Positions 9,609 to 18,020 are shown, counted from the first letter of the stretch. The stretch: DNA of 64,000 nucleotides from Bacteroidota bacterium (GCA_020161395.1 JAIUOE010000001.1:124001-188000); one strand, 5' to 3'. Notes: a model not told the origin generated them from the sequence alone. Numbers and translations are program-made.

Positions 9609-10295
9609 ATGAGTCTAATTTTAGCGGTCGATGACCACGAACAGAATATCAAGTATCTTGAAACGATACTAAAGCGGGAGAAACACGACTTCATATTTGC
9701 ATATGACGGTGAAACAGGGATGAAAATGGCTTTTGAATACCTCCCCGACCTGATTCTGCTGGATATCATGCTTCCCGGAATGAACGGACTTGAGGTATGC
9801 CAAAATCTCAGTTCCGATGAAAAAACAGCCGACATTCCGATTATCCTCGTTACTGCAAGAGTTACTGCCGAAGACACCTCTATCGGTTTACAGGCAGGTG
9901 CCCATGACTATGTAAAAAAACCGTTCGACAGAGTGGAGATTCTCGCAAGGATCCATTCAGCCTTAAAATTCAGAGAGATCAGAAAACAGATGATCGAGTC
10001 GGAAATACTGAATATGTTCGCTGCGACGGTTGTTACTGCCAATCACAAAATAAAGCAACCCCTTACCGTAATTAAACTGGCCGTTTCTGCACTGAAAAGA
10101 GAAATCAGTAAACCGGAACTTTCGAAAGAAGCCATCACTAAAAGAATTGACTATATCGAAACAGCGGTGAATGATGTTGCATATATTCTCGATCAGCTAA
10201 AGGAAATACAGGAGCCGAAGATGTCGGACTATGTAAAAGATGTGAAAATGGTCGATATCGAGAGTTCAACAAAGCTATCTGATCCGGAGCTGTAG
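9609..10295 (+). CDS. response regulator: receiver plus kinase-dimerisation-like helix pair
   Basis: 228 residues. Residues 1-120 are a canonical receiver: an acidic VDDHE pocket, the phospho-acceptor Asp in LILLDIMLPGMNG, the conserved Thr in ILVTAR, and Lys-Pro in VKKPFD. Residues about 130-205 are helical and resemble a HisKA dimerisation domain, with NHKIKQPLTVI in place of the usual H-box. No ATP-binding domain follows. The output is therefore probably protein-protein signalling or phosphotransfer rather than DNA binding. It is 33 bases after the GspM/PilO-like gene and abuts the thioesterase gene. Confidence 0.85.
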   Translation: MSLILAVDDHEQNIKYLETILKREKHDFIFAYDGETGMKMAFEYLPDLILLDIMLPGMNGLEVCQNLSSDEKTADIPIILVTARVTAEDTSIGLQAGAHDYVKKPFDRVEILARIHSALKFREIRKQMIESEILNMFAATVVTANHKIKQPLTVIKLAVSALKREISKPELSKEAITKRIDYIETAVNDVAYILDQLKEIQEPKMSDYVKDVKMVDIESSTKLSDPEL

Positions 10296-10703
10296 TTGTT
10301 TTCAAAATTCAGAAGTGAAATTAAAGTCCGCCCCGATGATGTGGATGTGAATAATCATGTCCATTTCACAAAATATCTCGATTATGTGCTTGCCGCAAGA
10401 TATGACCAAATGGAGAACAACTATAAATTCCCGATGGATGATTTTCTGAAAAGAAAACTTACATGGGTTGTATCAAAAACCACCATTGAATATAAAAGAT
10501 CGCTCATGATGGGTGATACTGCGCTGGTTGAGACCGGAATGGAATCTTTCGGGGGAGCCAACTGTACGGTCGATTTTACCATATTTAATAAAAAAACCAT
10601 GAAGATCGTCGCAACCGGGAAGTTCTTCTACACTCTGGTCTCTTCTGAAACTGGTCGCCCGGTTCGCCTCCCTGATGATGTAATCTCCTACTACTCTATT
10701 TAA
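10296..10703 (+). CDS. acyl-CoA thioesterase, 4HBT/YbgC-like
   Basis: A 135-residue hotdog-fold protein. The segment VRPDDVDVNNHVHFTKYLDYVLAARYD has the aspartate and the N-H pair characteristic of YbgC/FadM-type thioesterases, in which the Asp acts as catalytic base. WVVSKTTIEYKRSLMMGD is the usual central strand region. It begins with TTG directly after the stop of the receiver gene, with no gap, suggesting translational coupling. The likely reaction is hydrolysis of an acyl-CoA; the substrate cannot be told from sequence. Confidence 0.85.
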   Translation: MFSKFRSEIKVRPDDVDVNNHVHFTKYLDYVLAARYDQMENNYKFPMDDFLKRKLTWVVSKTTIEYKRSLMMGDTALVETGMESFGGANCTVDFTIFNKKTMKIVATGKFFYTLVSSETGRPVRLPDDVISYYSI

Positions 10704-10710
10704 ACATAAA

Positions 10711-10740
10711 AAAGGCTGCCCTTTTCAGACAGCCTTGAAT
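10711..10740 (-). terminator. intrinsic terminator, GGCTGCC-type stem
   Basis: AAGGCTGCC at 10712-10720 can pair (with G-U wobble) with GACAGCCTT at 10728-10736. The T-rich side lies on the minus strand, so it mainly ends the triheme cytochrome transcript. It sits between convergent genes. Confidence 0.7.
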
Positions 10741-10758
10741 AAAAAGCTCCAACCGGAA

Positions 10759-11166
10759 TTAGTTTTGAGTAGTACCGGCTTTTTTAGCGCTTGGGTGTGT
10801 AACCTTTTCGGGTATCGCGTGAACTTTGCTTTCAGGATTATGACAGCTCATGCAATCGATATCTTTAGGGTTAAAGTTTTCAACCTTCATTTTGTCGACA
10901 TGGCATGAAAGACAAGCTGCTGCTTCTTTTGGATTGGCAACTTTGTTCTTGTCAGCGATTTCCTTTGCTTCCGGTTTATCGAAAGCTTCAGTTACTTTGG
11001 CATGATTGGTCTGAAGCCATGCCTTGAACTCATCAAATTTGTTTTTGCCTTCTTTATGACAACTGTTGCACATTTTTATTTTTGCATCAGCGGGTGCCTT
11101 TTGGGCGGTTACGGTACCGGCGGTAAAAAAGAATACCACCGCGGCTAACAATAAAAGGTTCTTCAT
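10759..11166 (-). CDS. periplasmic triheme cytochrome c
   Basis: From the ATG at 11166 this is a 135-residue protein with a clean signal peptide (MKNLLLLAAVVFFF..., cleavage near VTAQ). The open frame extends further upstream, but the signal peptide and an AAAGGAC ribosome site about 10 bases before support this start. The mature protein has three CxxCH haem motifs (CNSCH, CLSCH, CMSCH) and several extra His residues (TNHAK, KVHAI, VTHPS) suitable as distal ligands. This spacing fits a small c-type multihaem electron carrier of the periplasm. It lies divergent from the sensor kinase gene that begins the sigma54 circuit. Confidence 0.88.
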   Translation of the reverse strand: MKNLLLLAAVVFFFTAGTVTAQKAPADAKIKMCNSCHKEGKNKFDEFKAWLQTNHAKVTEAFDKPEAKEIADKNKVANPKEAAACLSCHVDKMKVENFNPKDIDCMSCHNPESKVHAIPEKVTHPSAKKAGTTQN

Positions 11167-11340
11167 TGGGTTTTGTCCTTTACTAATTAATTTTTTTCGC
11201 AACTTAAAATAATCCTCTTTATATTTATATGCAAGATATTTTATGACACCTTTGACTATTTTACCACCCAAAATCAAAAAAGTTCCATTATTTTTATGTC
11301 ATGGCAATAGATTAAATTGCATTCCTTAATCTCAATTATT

Positions 11341-14300
11341 ATGCCAAAGAAAAAAACAGACAATTCCGGTAATTCTTTCCTGCCCGTGGATTCACTTCCG
11401 ATTGGGATCGTGCTCTTCGACAACGACCTCGTGACCACCTCCATCAACTCCGCCCTCTTCAGGATGGGAGTGCTTAATCAGTCAATTTCGGAAGATAATC
11501 AATCTGTCAATCTCCTTGAAACCCCGCTTTTCGATTATGTCGATCTTGCTGATGACCTTTTGAAAGTGAAAGACGGGTTTGCTTTCGAAAAAGAGATAAG
11601 GAGAATAAGCTCGGGGAAAAGAAACATAAGCCTGATTTGCAAGTGTGTCCCCCTTTACGCAGAAAATGACTTTTCCGGCGGTCTGATAATTGTGGAGGAT
11701 CTCAGAATAATCCCCGAACTCGTCATGAGTACGAATCTCCACTACGAGAAGACCGGCGACATCCTTTCTTCATTATATGATCTCGTCTTTATCACTAAGG
11801 AAGATGGTAAAATTCTGTATTACGGAGGGCGAAAGGTCTTCAAGTATCTAAACGAGAGCTCACCTGTCCTGAAAGAGTCTGTTTTTTCACTCCTGAAGCT
11901 GAATCCGTCGTCCATGAAAGTGACAGAAGTGCAATCATCCTCTCTGATCGAACTTAAAAAGGACCGGGAATCATACTTTCTGAATCTTAAGTCAATTCCT
12001 TTCTTCGATTCTGACGAAAAACCAAGGATATTGTTCACCCTTGATGATGTGTCGATTCAGGAGATGAATATGAAATCTCTCGAAAGGCAGATAGGAGAAC
12101 TCTCGACTTATGCAGTTCTCGCTGAAAAGGGAGGGCTCGCAATTTTCTCTGTTAACAAAAAAAAGGATATTGTATCGTGGAGCAAGGAAGCCGAAAACTT
12201 TTTTGGCTATAAAAAACTTGAAGTCTTCAATAAGAATGTCTCCCTGATTATCAATCACTTCCCGCCGTCAATCAAGGGAGGAGTTTTCAGGTCTCTCTAC
12301 AACTCTTCAAAACACACCGGACTTGGTGAGTTCAGACTGATCGAAAACATCGATTCCCAGGGTGGTGCCACTGTCATCTGCCGGGATATTTTCGAAGAGG
12401 AAAAAGAGAAACGGGCACTCCACCTTACAAACAGGCAGTTAAGAACATTCTTAAATTCATCCGAAGACCTCATTTGCGAATTCGACAATGAAGGAAGAAT
12501 TATAAAAGCAAATGAAAGATTTTACTCGATTCTCTCCTACGATTCTCAAAAAAGCGACCTGAGTCTAAACGACCTTTTTACAGATGAGAACATCGTAATT
12601 GACCAGGTGCGCACTTCCGGCATTCAAAAAAGAAATTTAAAGGCAAAAACGAGCACCGGCAGGGTATTTCCTGCTGAAGTAACCTTTGTCTATTTTGAGG
12701 AAGATGAGACTTTCTCGAGTTTTGCCTGCCTGATAAGAGATATTTCCTCAAGGGAGAAGACTACTCAGGACATCCTTCTGATGCAGTCAATCTTCGAGGC
12801 ATCCAACGATGGAATTGCCGTTGAAGAAGCGGATTCTCTCATCTTTGTGAACAACAGCTTTGTGAGAATATTCGGTTATGATTCGGAGCTCGAAATAATC
12901 GGGAAAAGCTTCAATTCCTTCATACATCCTGTAGATGACCCGTTGAACTCAACAGAGGGAAAGGAATTTAACGGTGTAAAAAAAGACGGGAATGCTTTCA
13001 TCGCAGAGGTGTCGAGAGCTTCATTCGAATTTAACAACAAAACCTTTAATGTCCTAATCGTCAGGGACATCACTCAGATGAGGCTCGCCAGGAAACTGAT
13101 CGAGGAGTCCGAAGCAAAATACAGAAGCATAGCCGAGAATATTGATGACTTTTTGTGGGTCTCCGAAATAGTCGAAAACCGGCTCTCTCCTGTTTTTGTC
13201 ACATCCTCTTTTGTCGCCATGACCGGTTTTAAAGTATCAGAATTTGTCGGAAACAATCATTTCTGGTTCAGGATAATCCACCCTGAAGACCTCGATGGCT
13301 ATTTCCTCGACCTCAAAAACCTGCTCAGGAACAAATACAAAAACGGCGGTGCTCTTGAATGCAGAATAATCGCAAAAAACGGCGCCTCAATCTGGGTAAA
13401 AAATAAAATTTCTTTCGTGAGGGAGGGCGACAAGATTGTAAAAATGTTCGGGCTTGTTTCTGATATCACAAAACAAAAGCAGGCTGAAGACGAAATTAAC
13501 CAGTCCACCGAAAACCTGAAAAAGCTGAACGAAGCCAAAGACAGATTTATTTCCATTATCTCTCACGACATGAGAACCCCGTTCAGTTCCATCTTGGGAT
13601 TTACCGATTTCCTTCTCTCCGAGGAAATGTCGCCCGAAGAGATGAAGAAGTATATCACATATATTCAGGATTCGACAAAAATCATGCTCGGACTGGTAAA
13701 CTCCCTTCTCGACTGGACACGGCTCCAGACAGGAAAAATGAAGTTCGAACCCGTCAAACAAAATTTGCATCTAATCGTCAGCAAATCTTTTTCTGCAGTA
13801 TCCGGGACAGCCCTGCAAAAGAACATTACCCTTCAAAATAATATTCCTGAGGAAGTGGTTGTTTTTGTCGATCAAAATCTTGTGCTTCAGGTTTTCAACA
13901 ACCTCTTCTCGAATGCGATTAAATTCACTCCAAAAGGAGGTTTAATTACTGCCGGAATCACGGGGAAACTGGAAGGCAGGTTCCTTGAAGTATTTGTGAA
14001 GGATACAGGCGTGGGCATCAAAAAGGGGGATCTGGACAAGGTTTTCAAGGTCGATACGAAGTTCACAACGGTTGGTACTGCCGGTGAAAAGGGAACAGGT
14101 CTCGGATTAAGTCTTGTAAAGGAAATTGTTGAAAAACATGGAGGGAGTATTGATCTGACAAGCAAGGAGGGAGAAGGGACGACCTTTAATCTCTCGCTGC
14201 CAATCGCTTCATCCCGTATTGCACTCGTGGAAACCAGTGCCACCGACCAGGTACTGTACGCAAAGATCATCTCCAATCTCCTGCCGGGTTACGAGGTAGA

Positions 14301-14607
14301 TCAATTTAAGGATATCGACAGTGCTTCGCGGAGTATCATCAATTCTGTACCCGCTTTGGTAATTTCGGGACATTCCTTTGATGAGAGGACTGGACTTGAT
14401 CTGATCAAAAGTATCAACTCATCCCTCGACAGGGCAAGGATACCTGTGATAATTCTCGGCAACGGGCTCGGTAAAAGCGAAAACATTGCCTATGCAGAAG
14501 CAGGTGCAGAAGCAATATTTAATAAGCCCGTGAATCTTCAGAAATTTAAGGAAGCCATTTTGAACGCTGTCAAAACAATTTTTACCCTGAAACCACTCAA
14601 TAAATAG
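11341..14607 (+). CDS. multi-PAS sensor histidine kinase with degenerate receiver
   Basis: A very large soluble kinase (1088 residues from the ATG at 11341; a TTG 24 bases upstream is possible). About six PAS-like modules occupy residues 10-720. The H-box is FISIISHDMRTPFSSILGF (about 735-753), followed by a complete ATPase with N-box NNLFSNAIKF, DTGVGI and GTGLGLS. The last about 125 residues form a receiver-like domain in which the phospho-acceptor Asp is replaced by Ser (LVISGHSFDERTG), while NKPV keeps the Lys. No transmembrane helix is seen, so it senses a cytoplasmic signal. It sits three bases before the sigma54 activator gene and may regulate it, although that activator has no receiver. 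Confidence 0.9.
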   Translation: MPKKKTDNSGNSFLPVDSLPIGIVLFDNDLVTTSINSALFRMGVLNQSISEDNQSVNLLETPLFDYVDLADDLLKVKDGFAFEKEIRRISSGKRNISLICKCVPLYAENDFSGGLIIVEDLRIIPELVMSTNLHYEKTGDILSSLYDLVFITKEDGKILYYGGRKVFKYLNESSPVLKESVFSLLKLNPSSMKVTEVQSSSLIELKKDRESYFLNLKSIPFFDSDEKPRILFTLDDVSIQEMNMKSLERQIGELSTYAVLAEKGGLAIFSVNKKKDIVSWSKEAENFFGYKKLEVFNKNVSLIINHFPPSIKGGVFRSLYNSSKHTGLGEFRLIENIDSQGGATVICRDIFEEEKEKRALHLTNRQLRTFLNSSEDLICEFDNEGRIIKANERFYSILSYDSQKSDLSLNDLFTDENIVIDQVRTSGIQKRNLKAKTSTGRVFPAEVTFVYFEEDETFSSFACLIRDISSREKTTQDILLMQSIFEASNDGIAVEEADSLIFVNNSFVRIFGYDSELEIIGKSFNSFIHPVDDPLNSTEGKEFNGVKKDGNAFIAEVSRASFEFNNKTFNVLIVRDITQMRLARKLIEESEAKYRSIAENIDDFLWVSEIVENRLSPVFVTSSFVAMTGFKVSEFVGNNHFWFRIIHPEDLDGYFLDLKNLLRNKYKNGGALECRIIAKNGASIWVKNKISFVREGDKIVKMFGLVSDITKQKQAEDEINQSTENLKKLNEAKDRFISIISHDMRTPFSSILGFTDFLLSEEMSPEEMKKYITYIQDSTKIMLGLVNSLLDWTRLQTGKMKFEPVKQNLHLIVSKSFSAVSGTALQKNITLQNNIPEEVVVFVDQNLVLQVFNNLFSNAIKFTPKGGLITAGITGKLEGRFLEVFVKDTGVGIKKGDLDKVFKVDTKFTTVGTAGEKGTGLGLSLVKEIVEKHGGSIDLTSKEGEGTTFNLSLPIASSRIALVETSATDQVLYAKIISNLLPGYEVDQFKDIDSASRSIINSVPALVISGHSFDERTGLDLIKSINSSLDRARIPVIILGNGLGKSENIAYAEAGAEAIFNKPVNLQKFKEAILNAVKTIFTLKPLNK

Positions 14608-14610
14608 AAC

Positions 14611-15948
14611 ATGGATAATCTTAGAGACCAGATACTCGACTCAATTAGTGAGGCGGTATTTACTGTGGACAAGAATCTCAGGATTACCTATTTCAACAGT
14701 GCTGCCGAGGAGCTGACCGGTCATCTGAAGGAAGAAGTACTGAACAAAATTTGCAAACGGGTCTTTAATCCTTCCAACTGTTGTGCCAAATGTCCGATGC
14801 TGATGGTACTTGAATCAAAGAAAAAAGTGAACGATTTTTATTCCGAAATTTGCACTTCAAGCGGTGAAAGAAAGCAGGTGAAAATGTCAGCCTCTCTTTT
14901 GCGTGCAGACGACGGCACCCCCGAGGGAGGAATTATCTCCGTTACACCCGTCTCGGAAATTGAGAAGTTGAAAAGGGAACTTGAAGGAGAAACCGATTTC
15001 CATGGCATCGTGGGCAGAACCCCCGGGATGAGGGAAATTTTCGATATCATCCAGGATGTGGCACCAAGTGATGTGCCCGTTTTTATCAGAGGTGAGTCGG
15101 GTACAGGGAAGGAAATGGTTGCAAATGCCATTCAGATTTTATCCAACAGACGGTTCAAACCTTACCTGAAAGTTTCCTGTTCTATTTTTCATGACAATCT
15201 CCTCGTCAGTGAATTGTTTGGTCATGCAAAAGGGGCATTTACAGACGCACACAAGGAGAGAACCGGAAGATTTGAGATTGCAGACACGGGTACTATTTTC
15301 CTCGATGAAATAGCGGAGATCCCCCTCTCGATGCAAATAAAGCTTCTTCGTGTCCTTCAGGAAGGTACCTTCGAAAGACTGGGTGAGTCAACCACGAGAA
15401 AAGTGGATGTCAGGGTGATTGCGGCTACGAATATCGATATCGACCGCGCTCTTGCCTCAGGAACAATGAGAGAAGACCTCTATTACAGACTGAATGTTGT
15501 CCCAATTGTTGTTCCACCGCTTAGAAAAAGAAGGGATGATATTCCATTACTCGTTCATCATTTTTTGAAAAAGTTCTCCTCCATTTTCAAATCAGGAGAA
15601 AAATTCCTCGACGATGATGCCCTTGATGTGTTAATGAAATATGACTGGCCCGGCAATATCCGTGAGCTCGAAAATGTGATGGAATATCTTTTTGTCAGGT
15701 CGCGTCATGATGACCGCATTACCGCCTCGAGACTTCCCGAAAACCTTAAAAATCCCCGCAAAACCGGGGCAAATGAAAACGAACGGTTCATAAGCACAAT
15801 GTTTAGCCACGATTTCTCCGAAAAGGAAAGGATCCTGACAGCCCTCACCAGACACAGGTGGAATAAAGGAAAAGTTGCTTCGGAACTGAACATGGGAAGA
15901 ACCACCCTTTGGAGAAAAATGAAGGCACTTGGTATCGAAGAGAAATAA
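14611..15948 (+). CDS. sigma54-dependent enhancer-binding regulator with Cys-rich PAS
   Basis: 445 residues in three parts. Residues 1-115 are a PAS domain carrying a cysteine cluster (ICKRVFNPSNCCAKCPM, about 47-63, and a later Cys). Residues 135-370 are a complete AAA+ sigma54-interaction domain with Walker A GESGTGKE, the sigma54-contacting loop GAFTDA, Walker B TIFLDEI and an arginine-finger region. Residues 400-445 are a Fis-type helix-turn-helix (KGKVASELNMGRTTLWRKM). It activates RNA polymerase-sigma54 at -24/-12 promoters. Immediately after its stop lie palindromic sites and such a promoter. The PAS cysteines suggest redox, metal or haem sensing, which is inference. Confidence 0.93.
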   Translation: MDNLRDQILDSISEAVFTVDKNLRITYFNSAAEELTGHLKEEVLNKICKRVFNPSNCCAKCPMLMVLESKKKVNDFYSEICTSSGERKQVKMSASLLRADDGTPEGGIISVTPVSEIEKLKRELEGETDFHGIVGRTPGMREIFDIIQDVAPSDVPVFIRGESGTGKEMVANAIQILSNRRFKPYLKVSCSIFHDNLLVSELFGHAKGAFTDAHKERTGRFEIADTGTIFLDEIAEIPLSMQIKLLRVLQEGTFERLGESTTRKVDVRVIAATNIDIDRALASGTMREDLYYRLNVVPIVVPPLRKRRDDIPLLVHHFLKKFSSIFKSGEKFLDDDALDVLMKYDWPGNIRELENVMEYLFVRSRHDDRITASRLPENLKNPRKTGANENERFISTMFSHDFSEKERILTALTRHRWNKGKVASELNMGRTTLWRKMKALGIEEK

Positions 15949-15950
15949 AT

Positions 15951-15978
15951 TGTTTCAATTGTGAAACATTTTGTTTCT
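15951..15978. promoter_or_regulatory. upstream activating sequence 1 for the sigma54 regulator
   Basis: Overlapping palindromes: TGTTTCA-ATTG-TGAAACA at 15951-15968 (perfect), and TGAAACA-TTT-TGTTTCT at 15962-15978, which matches the second site in arm and 3-base spacer with one mismatch. The centre is about 150 bases upstream of the inferred transcription start, within the usual range for an enhancer. It begins three bases after the activator's stop codon. Confidence 0.75.
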
Positions 15979-16030
15979 ATTTCCCTAACCCGTTTTAATC
16001 ATACTACTTAACCCTTAATTGTTACCTGAT

Positions 16031-16047
16031 TGAAACATCATGTTTCA
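16031..16047. promoter_or_regulatory. upstream activating sequence 2 for the sigma54 regulator
   Basis: Perfect 17-bp palindrome TGAAACA-TCA-TGTTTCA. Its centre is 69 bases from that of the first site and about 85 bases before the inferred start. The pair of identical-arm palindromes is the expected binding pattern for a hexamer-forming Fis-type activator. Confidence 0.8.
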
Positions 16048-16097
16048 TTTTGCCTCCGTTTAATCCCCGTTTCCGCTCATTTAATCCCGCTTTTTTT

Positions 16098-16113
16098 TGG
16101 CAAGGTTTTTGCA
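16098..16113 (+). promoter_or_regulatory. sigma54 (-24/-12) promoter
   Basis: TGGCAAG-GTTT-TTGCA matches the sigma54 consensus TGGCACG-N4-TTGCW at all positions except one in the -24 element. The GG and GC are spaced correctly. It lies downstream of two palindromic enhancer sites and a sigma54 activator gene. The predicted start (about 16124) is very close to the first possible ATG (16127), so a downstream ATG (16136) or a nearly leaderless message is implied. Confidence 0.85.
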
Positions 16114-16126
16114 GCATTACTGCACT

Positions 16127-16585
16127 ATGTCAGAGATGTTAGCCAACAATTATTTTTTAGTAAGAAACTACGCCAAAGCCAGAGAAGTTTTCCTAAGGCT
16201 TCCGGAAAGCGTACGAAACAGCGATGCAGTAAAGAAAAAACTTGTATTGTGTGAAATATTTCTCGGGAATCCCCTGTCAGCACTGGACTGTCTTTTGCCT
16301 CTGGTGGTCCAGAATCCCGGGTTTATTTTCAAAACCGATTTGGAGTTGGAGGACTGCCCCTGTAGAGATCTCATTTGTGAGCTCGAGCAGCGACCCGGCT
16401 TTTCACAGGAAGATGATTTTTGCCTCCTCTCCATTTCCATTCTCTGGCTCTATTGCAGCCTTGAAAACTCACTGCACTATCTTGAAATGCTCACTTCACT
16501 GAACGGACACCCCAAAGTAAACGAACTGAAATTACAAATTCAAAAACACATAAACCACAATCAACTGATTAATTCAACGGAGTAA
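16127..16585 (+). CDS. small TPR-like cytoplasmic protein under sigma54 control
   Basis: 152 residues from the ATG at 16127; an earlier TTG in the frame overlaps the promoter and is rejected. The sequence is helical, with a tetratricopeptide-like first half (YFLVRNYAKAREVFLRLPES, then a second hairpin around LVLCEIFLGNPLSALDCLL). It contains six cysteines, including a CPC in LELEDCPCRDL. There is no signal peptide. It is the first gene after the sigma54 promoter and ends five bases before the octahaem cytochrome, so it may assist expression or maturation of the cytochrome. That role is inference; I do not recognise a family beyond the repeat fold. Confidence 0.7.
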   Translation: MSEMLANNYFLVRNYAKAREVFLRLPESVRNSDAVKKKLVLCEIFLGNPLSALDCLLPLVVQNPGFIFKTDLELEDCPCRDLICELEQRPGFSQEDDFCLLSISILWLYCSLENSLHYLEMLTSLNGHPKVNELKLQIQKHINHNQLINSTE

Positions 16586-16590
16586 TCCCA

Positions 16591-17997
16591 ATGAAAATAT
16601 CTACCGTGCTATTTTCCTTAGCATTAATATTGTTTCTAGTATCTGACGGTTTTGCACAGCCTCAGAATTTCAACACCTCACTTCATAAAACCCGTGCCGG
16701 TAAATATTTCTGGTATTCAGCCGCAAATGGTGGATTCGAGGGTCTTACAGGAGTTCCGGGCACACATCCAAATCTTGAATGTGAAGGCTGCCATGGAGCA
16801 ACCAATGCAGACGGACAGGCTTATACAGGTACCTACTCACCGTCATGTATCGATTGCCATCCCTCAAACAGTGCTTTCAATCCTGATTCACTTAAAGAAG
16901 CCCAGTGTAAAAGCTGCCATTCAAGACAAAATACCGAAATTTCTCTCGGTTACAATGATGTGCACAGAGCTGTAAATATGAAATGCTGGGACTGCCATGG
17001 TACAGAGGATATGCACGGTGACGGCGTTCAGTACAACTCGATGTTGCAACCCGGAGCCATGAAAACCGACTGCCAGCAGTCAGGTTGCCATGTTACCCTT
17101 ACTGCTGCACATGCCGGATATGACCCGCACCAAGGGAAACTCCACTGTAATTCATGCCATGCAAAATCGGCTATAACATGCTACAACTGCCACTTTGACT
17201 CGCAGGTTGAACATCACCTTAAGAGACCTCGCCAGCAAATGAAAGATTTCGTTTTCCTCGTAAACCGGGTAAAAGACAATAAAGTAGGTGTCGGTTCGAT
17301 GCAGAGTCTCACCTATCAGGGTAACAAATCATTTTACGCAATTGGTGTTTACTCCTCACATACCATCGTAAAAACTGGTGCCAGAACATGTACAGACTGC
17401 CACGCAAACTTTGGCGGTTCCATTCCTGCAATCACTGAATTCAATACAACAGGTGCCATTAAGTTTGCAACCTGGAATCCTGCTGACAGCACCATGTCGA
17501 ACCTTAAAGGTGTTATCCCCATACCTAACAACTATCAGACCTCCTTTAAAATGGATTTCCTGAAATACATGGGAAGTACCGGAGACCCTGTTGCACCATC
17601 GAAAAACTGGATTCCAATCGGAGAAGATGTGGCTGACGGTGCACATATGCAGTACACAAATCCTTTGACCTATCAGCAGATGCAGAAACTTGGTATGACC
17701 CCAACTTCAGTCGATGATTTCAATACATCCAAGTTTGAATTCAGACTGAATCAGAACTACCCAAATCCGTTCAATCCATCGACCAAAATATCCTTCTCAC
17801 TGCCGAATGATGGCGAAGTTACTCTTCACATCTATGACAGTAATGGTAAATTGGTTCAGACATTGTTGAATGGACCGATGAACACCGGACTTTATAACTT
17901 CACTTTTGACGGTTCAAAACTGGCGAGCGGGGTTTATTTTGCAAGACTTACGAGTGGAAAATTCGTGAGCACCCAAAAGATGATTCTCCTCAAGTAA
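16591..17997 (+). CDS. T9SS-secreted octahaem cytochrome c
   Basis: 468 residues: signal peptide (about 1-22, ending GFAQ), then a haem-binding region (about 55-275) with seven CxxCH motifs (CEGCH, CIDCH, CKSCH, CWDCH, CNSCH, CYNCH, CTDCH). There is also one expanded CQQSGCH (Cx4CH), giving eight probable haems. The last about 80 residues form a type A T9SS sorting domain starting NQNYPNPFNPSTKISF and ending KMILLK. The protein should cross the outer membrane and be released or anchored at the surface, consistent with extracellular electron transfer. It is the second gene of the sigma54-driven operon and is followed by a strong terminator. Confidence 0.92.
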   Translation: MKISTVLFSLALILFLVSDGFAQPQNFNTSLHKTRAGKYFWYSAANGGFEGLTGVPGTHPNLECEGCHGATNADGQAYTGTYSPSCIDCHPSNSAFNPDSLKEAQCKSCHSRQNTEISLGYNDVHRAVNMKCWDCHGTEDMHGDGVQYNSMLQPGAMKTDCQQSGCHVTLTAAHAGYDPHQGKLHCNSCHAKSAITCYNCHFDSQVEHHLKRPRQQMKDFVFLVNRVKDNKVGVGSMQSLTYQGNKSFYAIGVYSSHTIVKTGARTCTDCHANFGGSIPAITEFNTTGAIKFATWNPADSTMSNLKGVIPIPNNYQTSFKMDFLKYMGSTGDPVAPSKNWIPIGEDVADGAHMQYTNPLTYQQMQKLGMTPTSVDDFNTSKFEFRLNQNYPNPFNPSTKISFSLPNDGEVTLHIYDSNGKLVQTLLNGPMNTGLYNFTFDGSKLASGVYFARLTSGKFVSTQKMILLK

Positions 17998-18020
17998 CAT
18001 TGAGAAGCAAATGATCGCTA

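Noticed and set aside
11298-11330. TGGCA and TTGCA before the multi-PAS kinase gene, resembling a sigma54 promoter
   Set aside because: The spacing between GG and GC is 14 bases rather than 10, so it cannot work as a -24/-12 promoter.
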